DNA from: Gordionus sp. m RMFG-2023
Lineage: Eukaryota > Nematomorpha > Gordioida > Chordodea > Parachordodidae
Reading direction: 5' to 3'
Length of the DNA stretch: 64,000 bases
NCBI RefSeq assembly: GCF_954871325.1
Contig: NC_088777.1
Location: forward strand, 53,544,703-53,608,702
The notes under the pieces were generated by a model. The model saw only the letters and a list, made by a program, of their open reading frames with translations. It had not been told where the DNA came from and searched no databases. Positions 22,985 through 35,989 of the stretch are shown one piece after another. Within the stretch, counting starts at the first letter, position 1; the number at the start of each line of letters is the position of its first letter. Made by a program: the position numbers and the translations under genes.

Positions 22985-25900
22985 TATTGGGTTTTATGGA
23001 ATATATTAAATCGCAATTTTTTTTTTTTAAAGAAGATTTTTCTAAATAGAGTTTTTGCGTTTTTGTATTACTAGAATAATTATTATATTATCTGTATCTG
23101 TTTATTTTTAGTTGAATTCAACCTATTTTTAAGATTATTAAAACATTTTTAAAACATTTTTAAAATTTTTATCTAATAAAATGGCCACAATGCAAATTTA
23201 GATTATCTGTGTTCAATATATTGTATAGTATACGATTTTACCATAATTAATGAATAAATTCATTTAATTCTAATTATGTTTTATTGAATATTTAATTATC
23301 ATTTTACCCCATATTAAAATGATATCGTGGAATTAATTTGTATATTACTAATTAGGATTATACGTCATATACATTTAACTAAACATTATTTTAAAATTAT
23401 TTTTTTTTAAAAAGCTATTTCCCTATAATCATTTTTTATTATAAAATGAGGTTATCATTTTTAAATTCTCTTTCTGCTATATCATCAAATAATTATAAAC
23501 CTTGGATAAGTTATTTGTTACTCTTTCGATTAATGGTAATAATAAGCCATTCATTTGTAACAATTTAATAATTATATAAATCTTGCCCATCTTTAAATAT
23601 TTATATTAATATCATCAATATCTTAACAAAATTTACGCATTTTCTTAAGACTTTTAAATAAACCAGTTATCGAAACTTTTTTGAATCAGAATATGTTTTT
23701 AATACATACCGTTTAGTGGAGACCTATTTGCCATGTTAAAAGAAACCTTTTTTTTTTATCCTTATGAGATAATATATTATTTTTTCGATTAATGGTAAAC
23801 TAACATGTGCTGACATATAAATCTTATTCGCTAACACAAATATGAGATTCAGGAATTTAACTTTATAGTATGATTCTCAACATATTTAGTCTATAAATTA
23901 ATTTTTAAATTTCAAACTAAACCAATATGTAACTTAAGTCTAAACAAAAATGTATATCCTTCAATTCATTTAATGTTTTAAAAAGACCTTTGTTATAAAA
24001 TCATAATTTACTATTGAATCTAAAGAAATCTTAATATATATATAAAGGCATAAGGATAGATACAGATCTAACTACAGGTAGAATTTTAGCTCTCTTTGCC
24101 GCGCCAGAACTTTGTTAATTTTTTTTTTATATATTAAATAGATCAAATGTTATATAGCTTTTAATAATATAATATTCTCAATTAATATAAGTTTTCCAAT
24201 AATGATTCTTAAGTAAATTAAATTATAATAATTTCAGGTCACCCATATGTTAATGTTGCTATAAATGAAGTAGTCTAAAGCCTGATTTAGATTATTTGTA
24301 TAATACTAATAAATAATAATAAAAATTAATCATTTTTTTTAAAGGACGGATTTCGCTAAATTATTGGGATTTAAACTTGAATAACATTGATAAGCATATA
24401 AATTTTAACAATGAGAGAAAAATATTACGCTCTTGAAAGGATATATTGGCCATCTATTTTCACCAGATTATGTCATCTTTGAATATGAAATTGATCAGGA
24501 GATATTTATTAACCGAAGACCTTTATATTAGCAAGAATGGATATAGTCAAAGGTTGATCTAACGTTACGAAAAAAATGGAATGAAGTAATACAACCGATT
24601 TCTCGACCCTTAGAATGGAGCAGAAGGTTGATATCGTGCCTTTTAAATCAATTCCTGGTTTTTTGCTGCTTTCTTGTTATAGTTATTTGAAAATTTGATA
24701 TATATAATTATCAAAAAAATAAATTATAAAAGAAAATTTTTATAAAAATATTTATTCTATAACCCTAAATTTTTATCTCCCGAATCTCTCAATAAGTACC
24801 TAAAAAAATAGGTCTTAAAAATGTTTGATTGATAAATGTCCTAGAAAATATTTTTCTTACTTCACCAATGCTTGATCATATGTTTTTATATGTGATATTT
24901 TATAAGATGATCTATACCCGGATGCTCAGCCATTTTAGCCTGGGTACAGGGTAAAATAGCGAAAATATGCCTAGTAACTTAATTTCTATCCTTGCTTATA
25001 ATGTAAGAATGAATGGAATATATATAAATAATTTTTTTTACTCGCAGAATTTGCGGTTTTATGTTTTCAAAAAAATGTTTTTCCAAAAGACAAATATCTT
25101 AACCTAAGCTTCAATAGGTATTAATAATTTGAAAAAGACTGTCTTCAGAACCCTTAATGATCTATATTACTAGCCAATTTTATTAATAACCATAAAAACG
25201 ATTTTTTTTTTACTTGAACAAATAATTTTTTCTACTTGAAATATTTTATTTTTTTACTAATCAACAGAATAACTAACCAATGTTATATTTAATACTGATA
25301 ATCTTTTACCATTTAGTGATTAAATATTAATTTTTATACTTGGTAATAAAAATACCGATAAAAAATAATTACAGAGAATCTTATAAAATACATATATTAC
25401 TTAAATTATTCTTCATTATTTATAAAAGAATAAAACAAATTAAATATTTAGTGTTTAATTATTTTTTGAAGAAATTTTAAAAAAAGTTTTTTGTAAACAT
25501 CTTTTGGAAAAGTTTAGAATGGAATTACATGTCCCTTTAAGTTATTCAGAAATTTATACCAATTTGGATAAGGGCTTTTCTCTAGTAATATAGGACTAAA
25601 TAATCCGTTACAATTCCTATCTTTAATAGTATATTTTATATTTATTTTTAAAAATTGGTCATTTATACCCCTTCCCGTATAACCCCAGGGGGATAGAGAG
25701 TTGAGAATTAATGGTTATATCAATTCCTGTATGTAAACTAGGAACCACCCTGGATTATGTTTATTTTGTAACTCAGATAATGAGAAATATATCCCCTATA
25801 AATCTTTATGAGATTACAATTAATGAGTATAAACCTTTTATCTCGAAAGCTAAATATATGGTAAAACGTTGCGAAAAATTTGGTTTTGATCAATAATTTT

Positions 25901-26752
25901 TTGAGTACAAACGCTCCTTCTACTAAATAAACTTATAGCAGATAGTGCTCAACCAATTTTTAACCAATTAGCTCTAAAATTAGAAAGATATAGACGTCTG
26001 TACCTTCGCTCTATCCTTCAATTCTTCAAAACTGAAAAATATTTTCTACCAGAGCAGAATATGGCAAAACAGAGTTATATTTTATTATAAAAATAATTTT
26101 TTATAAATTTTAAAAATTAGTTAGTAGATATATAGTGCATTACTATATATATTTTGAGCTTAAATAATATAATATCTCTAAAACTATACTTGTATAGAAG
26201 ATGTTATTAACATTTCTATATAATTTTTTAAAACTAAAATAATCGTCTTCAACAACACAGGAAGGGGAAGTGGGTAAAGAATTTTACTGGTCTATTATTT
26301 GATTCATCTTAAAAACATATGATTGCAAAATAATCTTTTTCCTCTCATTTACTTGCTTCCTTCCCATCTATTTTTAAAATTAGGGAAGGCGAAAGAGTTG
26401 GTAACATTATATAGTAAATTCAATTAATTAAATTTTTGTCATTTTGCATTTTATAATTTTTTTTTTTTTTTTTTTCATCTATCCTATTATATACCGAATA
26501 TTTTTTTATATAATTAATTTCATACATTAAGTTTAATCATCTTATGCCAATATAATCTGTGTTTTCATTTTCGCGGGTAATTTATTAATTAATGTTAATT
26601 ACGTCAAGTATAAGATTATGAAATAATTTGGCTATGTATATTGGAAAATGAAATTATTGTCAATTCAATATAATAAACTATATAAAATTATATTATTATC
26701 ATTAATTATCACTTTTACCTAATAATAGTTAATGATACTCTTATCTAAATAC
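22985..26752. other. AT-rich gene desert
   Basis: About 3.8 kb without a supported gene. The frame at 25711-25896 (+) is short and unrecognised. The stretch about 24340-24640 has slightly more balanced composition and could be an old element, but I cannot identify it. Confidence 0.4.
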
Positions 26753-26923
26753 CAGAGTTGTTAAAGGATCTAGATACATCTAGATCCTGTATCTAGATAT
26801 AAAAATGTGGTATCTGTATCTGTATCTAGATAGATTTTTTATTAAAATATCTGTATCTAGATATTATTTTAGACGATGTATCTGTATCAAGATCCATTTA
26901 AAAAGTATCTTTTAACAACTCTG
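26753..26923. mobile_element. hAT-type MITE with TATCTAGATA arms, copy 1
   Basis: 171 bp. The terminal inverted repeat is CAGAGTTGTTAAA / (T)TTTAACAACTCTG. The interior is built from GTATCTAGATA and TATCTGTATC units. It is flanked by a perfect 8-bp direct duplication CTAAATAC (26745-26752 and 26924-26931), the hAT hallmark. No coding capacity. Confidence 0.9.
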
Positions 26924-27399
26924 CTAAATACCATTCAAATTAATGACTAGATTTTTTTTTCCTTTGTCCTCCAGCCTAATCTTCTTTATCTATTTATTTT
27001 TTTACTTGGGCTAATTCTCCTTCCTTTGCCTTCAAAGAAAACCCAGTAAAGAGTTAGAGGGAAACCTGAGAAGTTATATTTGTGAACTTGGATGGTTAGT
27101 CTTAAAATTGAACCATTTTCTAGGTTCACAAGTCTTGTCATGGCTAAACTTAAGAAAAATTTTCTACAAACTCCAGGCACGGACTCTTAAAATTAAATGA
27201 AGTTAATTTACCACGTATGAGGCTCTATCAGCAGAAAATTCAAAATATTTATAAAAACAGCTGATAAGTCCTTTAAATTCATTTCAAAAGGAGATTATAA
27301 ACGTATAGAGTATGAATGTTATTAGGGTAGTAATTATAGCGCTGAGAATCTGGAGGAAATGTTAAATTCAAATTATTTAACAAAAATTATTAACTAAAC
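26924..27399. other. intergenic, no gene seen
   Basis: AT-rich. The minus frame 26986-27180 is short and unrecognised. Confidence 0.35.
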
Positions 27400-27640
27400 A
27401 TTCAACAACAAGCACAAATTATGATTCCACTTCTAGTGATTTAGGACAAGAATGCCATATTCTTCTTGGAAAACGCCATATAAAATATGGATGTTCTAAT
27501 CTTTCTGAGAGGCCCAATCTCATTTTAACTGAAAAAATTCTTTGTGTTCCGACAACTAGCACATTCAGTGGAAGAGTTTTCTCTATCCCTGGGTTGACTT
27601 AATTTAAAGATCCGGGAAATATTATAATTTTATAATTACA
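27400..27640 (+). mobile_element. hAT transposase C-terminal fragment (weak)
   Basis: A plus-strand stretch reads KILCVPTTSTFSGRVFSIPG, close to the hAT dimerisation-domain pattern (L.IPATS..SERVFS.AG). The surrounding frame is short and broken. No termini were found. Confidence 0.4.
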
Positions 27641-28127
27641 AAATTGATTTTGAATTTATAATAAGTTTTCTCTTCAGTAAAGATCTGAAAATATGCCGAG
27701 ATATAATAAACTATATAAAAAAAAATATCTACTATAAAAAAAACGCGCCGATTTGCTATCTATGTTGACGGTAGTTATATTTTTTGTTTTTACAATTTAT
27801 TTATTTTTCGAGACCATTTTTATATCTTAAAATATTTTCAATTTTTATTTCTACTTAATAAAATTAAATGATAATTTTTTTAATTATTAAAATTAATTAA
27901 TGATTTTTTTTGAATTAATTAATAATTTTTTTAAAATTAATTAATGATTTTTTTAAACGAAAAATAATATTAAATATATAATTTAATATTTGTTTTTTTT
28001 TTTGATTTTCAATATAAAATAAAATAATTTAAAATTGCGATATGAAATAACGCCATTTATAAAATAAAACGTAAACGTGCGATAAAAACTACGTTATAAA
28101 ATATAACATATTATAGAATTATTTTTA
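27641..28127. other. AT-rich, no gene seen
   Basis: Contains repeated TTAATTAATGATTTTTT units at 27860-27960. Otherwise featureless. Confidence 0.4.
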
Positions 28128-28257
28128 TTCTTAGAAGGAGCAAAGGTCTAGCCATATATCAGTGAAAGTTTGAGGTTCAGACCATATTATTCTGGCTAAA
28201 GTATCGATTTAGCCGTCTTTAAAAAATCGAATCAAAACGAGACTTTTAACAACACTA
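28128..28257. mobile_element. foldback MITE, TAGTGTTGTTAAACG family, truncated
   Basis: Only the centre (TTAGAAGGAGCAAAGGTCTA) and right arm (GATTTAGCCGTCTTT, then TTTTAACAACACTA) remain; the left arm is missing. Confidence 0.6.
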
Positions 28258-28427
28258 AATTGGGAGTCTGATATATATTTATTTATTTAATGTATACAAC
28301 AAAAAAAATTATCCAACTTTTCCTCTATTATTACAATTAACTTATTATTTAAATTTTACCAAAAAATTAACAATCAGCTGGATTAAACATTATCCAAAAT
28401 AATCACCAATTTGTATATGTCGTATTG

Positions 28428-29563
28428 GGATATGGAATCATGTGGGATTCGGAATCCCAACGTGGGGATTCAAGATCCTGAATCCAGAAGGCCAAAATAA
28501 GAGATTTAAAAAGATAATTTAAAAAAAAGAGTATAAATAGTATCAAATTAAGGCGTATAAGGAATGAAAAGGGAGGAGGTTAAGACTTTTTTGTTTTAAA
28601 AAATATTAATGAATAATATTTATAAAAAATCCGAATTATCGCAACAATTTTCGTTGAACATTTAAGCAGTGACTCGAACCGTTATTTATAACGGTTCAGT
28701 TCGGTTACGGTTCTTGAGAAAAAATTTATAACGGTTCGGTAATTTTAGCCCCGAAAAAGCCCTTGCTACAGAAACTTGTGTTGCGGGAACCGCCAGTACT
28801 ATAAGAGCACGTTTATATAATTCTGGATAATCAAATTATTTCCATTTCTAAAATATAAAAACTGAACCGGTTTAAACAAATTTAACCGTTTTTTATAAAG
28901 ATTCTTTTTACTCCTTCAAAAAATAATTATATTCGGTTACGGTTATTGTTCGGATATTATATTTATAACAAAAATAAATTAAAAAAAAAAAAATATATAA
29001 GGGGATTTCTTCGGGAATCTTTTTTTAAAAAAAAAACAATTAAATTATATTTTTTCGCAGCCTGGCTGGCATCATAAAATTTTATTTTTTTAGAGATATT
29101 TAATATGTATTATATTTAATATGTATTACTTTTATGCTTTATATCATTAAATACTCGAAAAATTGGTTTTAATATTAAAAATATAAATGTAAGGCTTTTG
29201 AAATTAGGATCTAGAAACTAAGCCTACCTTAAGTGCTTGAGTATAAATTTTGAAGTTTAAGTAAAAAAAAATCTCGCGACAAAACACCTAAACATAAAAA
29301 GAAAATAGAACTAGGAAGCGTGACACCAGATGTTATTTATAAAATTCTGGAATGTTTTTTATTTCCAAAATTAGTGCTAAATTTAATTATAAAATATGTA
29401 TTTTAATTATAAAATTGCAAATTTATATTTATAAAATAAAATTAAAATTTCCGTCATTCACGGGAAATTCAATATTTTTTTAAAAAATGATTCCGAATAA
29501 AACGTGGGGATTCAAGATCTCGAAACCCCCCCCGTGGAGATTCCTAAACCCAAATGATTAAGA
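28428..29563. mobile_element. candidate DNA element with GGGATTC subterminal repeats
   Basis: Left part TGGGATATGGAATC, GTGGGATTCGGAATCCC and ACGTGGGGATTCAAGATC. Right part ACGTGGGGATTCAAGATC again, then GTGGAGATTCCTAAACCCA, giving partly inverted ends. A GGGGATTTCTTCGGGAATC unit sits inside at about 29000. A second patch (28660-28960) carries repeated CGGTTACGGTT / GAACCGTT and may be another insertion. No target duplication or coding frame was found. Confidence 0.35.
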
Positions 29564-30529
29564 AAATAAAGTAACAAAATAATTTCCGCAAGATGGGGCA
29601 TTTAAAGAAATTTGAATTTGTATATATTTTTTTTGATATATATATATATATATAACAAAAATAGCCGCTTGATTTAAGACAGAATATGAATATATCTTAT
29701 AATATAAAAGGGGATATAAATTTAAAAATTATGAAAAAGTTTTTTTTTGTGTGTTCAGCATAAATGAGGATGTATATTTTTCATATTATTTATAGGTATT
29801 TTATTTTATATATTTGTTTATGTTCTTAACATTCTAGACGTTTAAGTAATGGTTCAAAATCAAAGATTTTATTAAAAATATTAAAGGACTGTCAATAATT
29901 ATATTTTAAAACTATGAGACACAAAAATAATTTAGGTTTTTCACCCGCTCTTAAATATTAACTACATCCACTAATAAACCTCTTTAAGAAGGATTCTCAG
30001 AAAAATTTGTTTGTGCAACTAAACGGATTGGATAAAGTCTACTTATAGAGAATAATTGACTTTACGATTGAATCAATTATTTTTTAGTAATTAATTGTAT
30101 TCTCTTATGTCCATTTATATTTCCCAAATTTGTGTTTTTGATTTAAGTCTTTCTCCGCCCTTCTTAGTAAAAAAAAAAATAATTAAACTAATTAAAAAAT
30201 ATGTAACAATTTTTAAAATTATGGAAAAATTCTCCCAAAATATTATATTTTATTATCACTTTTTCCTAATATTTGTTTTTTAACAAGTCTGAGAGAGTTT
30301 TGAGAATCTTAATTTTGGTATTAGATGAGAGACATAATGTTGGGTAATTATGAGAACCATGAGTGGTTATGAAGCAAGTTGTGAAATATAAGAATCCTAA
30401 TGATTTAGGGTTTAAGTATTGTGGGTAAGAGTATGGAAGTAAGGAAGAGGAAATATATATATAAATATATATTAATTTTGTTAGATGGCTTCCTATATTA
30501 GGATAGGCAATTATATAATAAAGATAGAA
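29564..30529. other. AT-rich, no gene seen
   Basis: A (TA)n run at about 29637-29654. The open frame 30095-30283 is low complexity. Confidence 0.4.
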
Positions 30530-31216
30530 ATTCGAATAGTCGAGGGATCGGCATAGTCAAGAAGATGGATGAACGCAGCTTGGGAAGAAGCCCAATTAAG
30601 GTACGGAGAAACTATGCATGACAGGCCGACACGTTCGTTCTATGACCAAAGAAGGGGGCAAAACTGACGAAGAATGGCGTGGGAGTCCTGTGGAGGTGAT
30701 CATATAATGAGGCGGTGTCCAACAAATAGTTTGAACAATAAAGACACCTTGTTAGCAGTTCAGGAGGATCAAGTACAAGTAAAAGGGAATTCTGTGCAAA
30801 AGAACAATAGGGGTAAAGATCTATGCAAAGGGGTGTTGTAATAATTAATTTTTATTATTCTAATTGTCATAATTTGTAATTGGCTATGATAATATATTTT
30901 GTTAAAATAGTTTGTTTTATTTTACTACAAAAATAATTATGATATATATATTATGCAAATTAATAATGTTAATCCAGAAGATTGTTAATCAAAAAGAAAA
31001 AGAATTTTTTTGTAAAATTTGAATAATAATTTTACGTTGAGTATATATAAAGAAACGAATTTGGTTTATATTCATTCATTGTTTTTATTGAACAAGGGGA
31101 AAGGTACAATTCGCCTGTTAAGTCAGAGATTTATTGGAATTAGTAGTAATTTGTCTTTATTTGACGTATTTATCAAGAATGAAATAAAATGAATAAATTT
31201 TATCTGTATTATAACA
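30530..31216 (+). mobile_element. LTR retroelement fossil: gag zinc-knuckle piece and 3' LTR
   Basis: A CCHC-type piece reading SCGGDHIMRRCP lies at about 30690-30735. A polypurine tract (GCAAAGGGG) ends at 30833. An LTR of about 383 bp then begins TGTTGTAATA and ends TATTATAACA (30834-31216), with a TATATATAAAG box and AATAAA inside. No partner LTR was recognised to the left. The element is broken and old in appearance. The family is unassigned; the gag pattern is compatible with Ty3/gypsy. Confidence 0.5.
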
Positions 31217-31737
31217 AAAATAATCATTCTTTATATATCTCGTAAATCAATTGTTTCCAATCACGTTATACAATTAACAACCTTTAATATATTATTGCAA
31301 TCTAAATATATCTTCTTTTCGCCTTAAGTGAAACATTTGTCAAAAAGTAATATTAAACGTAAATGTAATTGAAAACACCACTTTAAATACATAATGTAAG
31401 TTGTATCATACAACAGTTTTTTTTTTACTTTTAAAAAATTTTATAATTAACATTAATAAAATCAAGAATCTTATTTAATTTTCTCTAATTTATAAAATGT
31501 ATTCTAATTGTGTGCATAATTATTAGTAATATATTAGTATTTATGAATTTTGTAGTATAAATTGTAAGGATATTATTAACATTTTTCAAAAAGTTAGAAT
31601 ATAAAAAATAATTTGTTAAAACAATTCTCATACTAAAAAAATAAAAATTTCCGTAAGATGGAGCATTTAAAAATATTTGATTTGTAAAATAACGGCTTAA
31701 TTTACTTCAGGATATGAATATATTTATTTAATATAAT
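31217..31737. other. AT-rich, no gene seen
   Basis: Nothing recognised. Confidence 0.4.
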
Positions 31738-31895
31738 CAGAGTTGTTAAAGGATCTAGATCCTGTATCTAGATATAAAAATGTGGTATCTGTATCTGTAT
31801 CTAGATAGATTTTTGATTAAATAATATGTATCTAGATATTATTTTAGACGTTGTATCTGTATCTAGATCTTAAAAAGTATCTTTTAACAACTCTG
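31738..31895. mobile_element. hAT-type MITE with TATCTAGATA arms, copy 2
   Basis: 158 bp and nearly identical to the copy at 26753. Same CAGAGTTGTTAAA terminal inverted repeat. Flanked by a perfect 8-bp duplication AATATAAT (31730-31737 and 31896-31903). The near identity and clean duplications suggest recent movement. Confidence 0.9.
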
Positions 31896-32515
31896 AATAT
31901 AATACATAAATTTAAAATTCATGTTAAAGTTTTTCTTTGTGTTCAACAAAAATAAGGAACGTATCTTTTCCATATGTGTAAAGCATTTATTTATATATAT
32001 TTTTTTGTCTTCACTAATAATTACATTCTTAAATTTTTTTTCAAACCTTTAACAATATTTATATAATGAAAATTAAGTTAAATCAGTAAAAATATCAATC
32101 TTTATTTTGCTATTTTTTTAAATGTTAATATCTCTTATTTTTATTCGTAACTTTATTATTATATAGATTAGGGTGTGGCTTTGAATCAAAATGATTATTA
32201 TGTTTTTTTTTTTAAATTATTTAGGTTTCCAATTAACGTTAAAGCTAAGTAAATAGACCCACGCAGTTAAATGAGAATTCCCGAACAAATACTCATGTCT
32301 TTGCTTTCCACAATTTTCAAATATCTTTTAATTTAATTTAATTTATCAATTAAATAAATGTGTTTTTACAGGAATTTCTTAAATTCTTCCATTAACAAAA
32401 TATTTACAAGCTAAATCTAAATGGCCTATATATGTGGCAATTTCAACGGAAGAAATATTCCTTTTAATCCAATACTTTTATTAATATAAAATGAAATAAC
32501 ATATTATATACGTTG
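31896..32515. other. AT-rich, no gene seen
   Basis: Nothing recognised. Confidence 0.4.
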
Positions 32516-32870
32516 ACGGTAAATGTGTTTTTTTCCGGCAATATATTATTTCAATTTTTAAATCATTTTTTGAGCGCTTTTTTAAATTTAAATACTCTGA
32601 TTTTACTAGAAATGTACTCCGGAATGCTTAGAATACCTAACCCATCTTATGGATTCTAGACAATTTTGCCGTCAACCCTTGAGTCATTTCTAATTTATAT
32701 AAAACAATGGTTAAGTTCAATAGTTCACGGCTAAAAATTTTCTGGGAATTCACGAAAGGAGGTTTTCCTAAACATTATGCAGTACATTTCCAGTAAAATC
32801 AGATCTTTAAATTTTTAAAAAAACCGCCCTCAAAAAAAATGATACAAAGTTGAAAAATAACACATTGCCG
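32516..32870. mobile_element. palindromic element with arms of about 80 bp
   Basis: The left arm (CCGGCAATATATTATTTCAA, AATCATTTTTTGAGCGC, CTGATTTTACTAGAAATGTAC) is repeated inverted at 32790-32870 (GTACATTTCCAGTAAAATC, TCAAAAAAAATGAT, CACATTGCCG). A related half-copy lies at 52741-52920. Non-coding; superfamily undetermined. Confidence 0.6.
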
Positions 32871-33284
32871 CTAGGTTATATATATATATAAATTTTCTTT
32901 AAATTACTAATAAGATTTGGATATTTTTTATGATATCATCACGAGAAAAAATAGAATTTTAATTATTTTTATCTTTTTAACATCATATTTTTTTTGCTAT
33001 TTTTTTTTTAATTTACAGATATATTGTTAATATCTCCGACTTCCTTTTTTTTCTATTCTAAAGCAAATTTATTTGTATGTATAGTATGTGTGTGTAGTTT
33101 TATATATATATTACTCTAATATTTTTTTATAAGGCTTGAGCAATAAATTATATTTAAATCAATGATGCATATTTACTACTAGATGAGCGATTTATCAAAT
33201 TAAAGGTGTCCTTACATAGGAGTGTTGCAGCGCCATTTTGTGGTTTGCAGTTTCGACTAATTGTCTTTATTTATCAAGGAGATA
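32871..33284. other. AT-rich, no gene seen
   Basis: Nothing recognised except TA-rich runs. Confidence 0.4.
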
Positions 33285-33600
33285 ATGAATAGATGAAAAG
33301 AATATTTTCAGGAGTTTCTCAACTATAAACCCCACATATTGAATCTAGATGAACACCCCACCATTTCAAAACATCATTCAACCAATAAAAAGCCAGAAAT
33401 AATAGGTGTTCTCAAACACATGAAATATGATAAGTCAAGAGGCCCTGATTATATTCCAATAGAAAACCTTAAAACACTAAGATATGAGGGAATACATTTC
33501 CTCACAAAACTATAAAATATTAGTAAATCAAGAGATTCTCCGGAAAGTAACAGGCTCAATAATGGCCTTTCTCGAAATTTTGATAGAATTCCAAGAAAAT
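33285..33600 (+). mobile_element. LINE reverse-transcriptase fragment
   Basis: A plus-strand frame gives TNKKPEIIGVLKHMKYDKSR, then GPDYIPIENLKTL and a segment around FLTKLYN. This is the start of the RT domain in many LINEs (EV..AI..MK..KA.GPD.IP.E.LK). It is flanked by frame breaks, so it is a dead piece. Family not assignable. Confidence 0.55.
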
Positions 33601-34314
33601 TTAGTTGATAGTCGCACCGCCGCCACAAAAATGTGCAGGAAAATATCTAAGAATAATACAAAACCTCTTCAAATAATTTGGAAGTAAAACGCTCTTCTCT
33701 CATTCCCTTAGCACGTAGACGCTGCTTGGGAGGGTGTGAGTTTACTAAATATAAATTCTTTTTTTTATTAAGATACAGAGAGCCTTATCAGTAGAATCTT
33801 TCCTTCAAATAAAAAATAGAATGAAAAACAAATTATTTTAATGAGTTTCTTTAAAAAAAGGAAGGAGCCATTTATATCTATAAATATTTTAGAAGAAATT
33901 AAGAAATTTAACAAGTTCACAAACAATATTATATGTTTATGTCGATTATATAGAATAAATTGTTCCAATAAGGGGATAGGAGAAGTCTTAATAAAATAAT
34001 GAATTTAAAATAAAACATAAAACATAAAGACTAGTATCGCATCTGATAAATATCTGGGTAATATGGTTTTACCCCATAGGCGTAATCAGGAATTTGCTAA
34101 GGATAGGGAGTGGAGACACGTGGTATCTCCCCATGGAGATCTTTAAGTCCATTTATCGGAGCCCTGGAATATTATATTTTTCTTAAAATAAATTTGGTTT
34201 TCGCTTTTTTTTCCCTTAAAATTTTGAATTAAGTCGTTATTTCAAAAAATAACTATATTTTGCTTATTTTTCTTTAAAAATTCTTATTCTTTTTGGGGGA
34301 GAGAGGGTTGGGGC
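33601..34314. other. AT-rich, no gene seen
   Basis: The short minus-strand frame 33768-33968 is low complexity. Nothing else seen. Confidence 0.4.
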
Positions 34315-34505
34315 TAGTTTTGTTAAACGACTCGAACTTAATATTTTAGCCAGATAAATATTGTCTGAGCCTCGAGGTTTCGTTAACATATGTCTAGACC
34401 TTTGTTTCTTATATTAGCAAAATCCTCGAGCTTGAGTAGTATTCCTCTGGATTTGAGTTAGCCGTTTTTAAAAATCGGCTCAAAACGAGCCGTTTAACAA
34501 CACTA
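34315..34505. mobile_element. foldback MITE, TAGTGTTGTTAAACG family, best-preserved copy
   Basis: 191 bp. Begins TAGTTTTGTTAAACGACTCG and ends GAGCCGTTTAACAACACTA. Flanks GTTGGGGC (34307-34314) and ATTGGTGC (34506-34513) match at six of eight positions, supporting a worn 8-bp target duplication and hAT-type mobilisation. Confidence 0.75.
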
Positions 34506-34512
34506 ATTGGTG

Positions 34513-35374
34513 CAGCGTCTCTACATGTCAGGCTATTTACTGTAAGCAAACCCCACCTGTCAAAAACTTAAACTTACCTCTCCCTCTTTCGGCAACGATA
34601 TTCCCACATTATGAATTACACGTTTTTAATTATAATGGTGTTCCTTCATATATTTTAAAATTATCGATACTCCATTACTAACTATAAAAAAAAAAAGTAA
34701 GTGAATGTAAAAGTCTTATTATATAATATGAATAATTAAAAATCTCCTCATTAACAATGATGGCAATGCATTACTATAGGATATTGTTTGACGTGAATAT
34801 GAGTTAGCTAATAAAATGTTTAATATTTTTGAATGATATATAAGAAAGATAAAAGAAAATTAACCATAAATAGGTTCTGTTACATCTGAATATTTATTAT
34901 TGTAAAGGTTAAGATATATTTTAAAAGGTCACGTTATATATTTTAAAAGGAGGTTATTTGTATATTATATTATAACTTTACGACATGTAATATTATATTA
35001 TCGAGGTTAATCAAATTGCATATTATTAGAAGTTAAATTGGATAATTATATAAATGTAATATATACCAAAAGAATTACAAATAAAATTCATTATCGTTTT
35101 TTAAACTTTAATCGATTTAAAGGGTTCATCTGAAACACAATGAGTATAATTGTATTCAGATATAAATTTGATCGATGTTTGGCAATATCATTGTAATATC
35201 AAGAGTATTAAATAATTTTTTACAGTAATATATTTTATTTTGTCCTATTCTTCTATTTACAAATTTAATATTATCCGTTCCAATAAATTCATAAATTCCA
35301 ACATACCATCCCTCTACCTTAAAAAAAATGGAAGCAAACTGTACCTATCCCCACCCCGTTTATGTAGATTCTAG
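34513..35374. mobile_element. MITE, CAGCGTCTACATG family, longer copy
   Basis: The left end CAGCGTCTCTACATGTCAGG abuts the preceding MITE. The right part ATGGAAGCAAACTGTACC ends TATGTAGATTCTAG, a worn inverse of the left end. Related to 39311-39855, which keeps clean termini. No target duplication was recognised. Non-coding. Confidence 0.55.
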
Positions 35375-35989
35375 CTAAGGGTGTAAAGAGGGAAGATTTT
35401 TATTGCTTAATATGATATTTATGAGGACAAGCAAATTTTCGAAGGGAACAGGATTACCTCTTGTACCTCCATTGACCATCTCCACAATACTTTATCCTAC
35501 CGTCCCAACACCTCCACCGACTACATCTATGATTTTGTCGGATGGTGGCCAAAATTGTTCAAAAATAAAAATTATATAATTACTTTTCGATTGATTTTTT
35601 ATTTATAATAGATATTTTAGGTATTTATCGACCCAATTATACTTACTACTAAACCTGACTAGGATTGCCATGTCTCACCCCATCAGCGGGAGACTCCCGC
35701 AATTTTTTAGTTTACACGCAGACATCTCTCTCCCGCAAAACTACCGCAAATGGAAATCTCCTACAAAAATCTACCGCAATTTTTTAATTTCTCCCGCAAT
35801 AATAATTTTGAGAGACATTGATTGATTATTTTTATATTTTTAAAATAAATATTAAATATTTACTCGAAAAACATGTCTAGTTTGTAAATTTCTTTCTATC
35901 CTGATTTATTTTTATCCAATAATAAATCAACATCATTTCATTCATATAAGTCGGAGTATATCAACATCGATTGCAATACAAAAATATTC

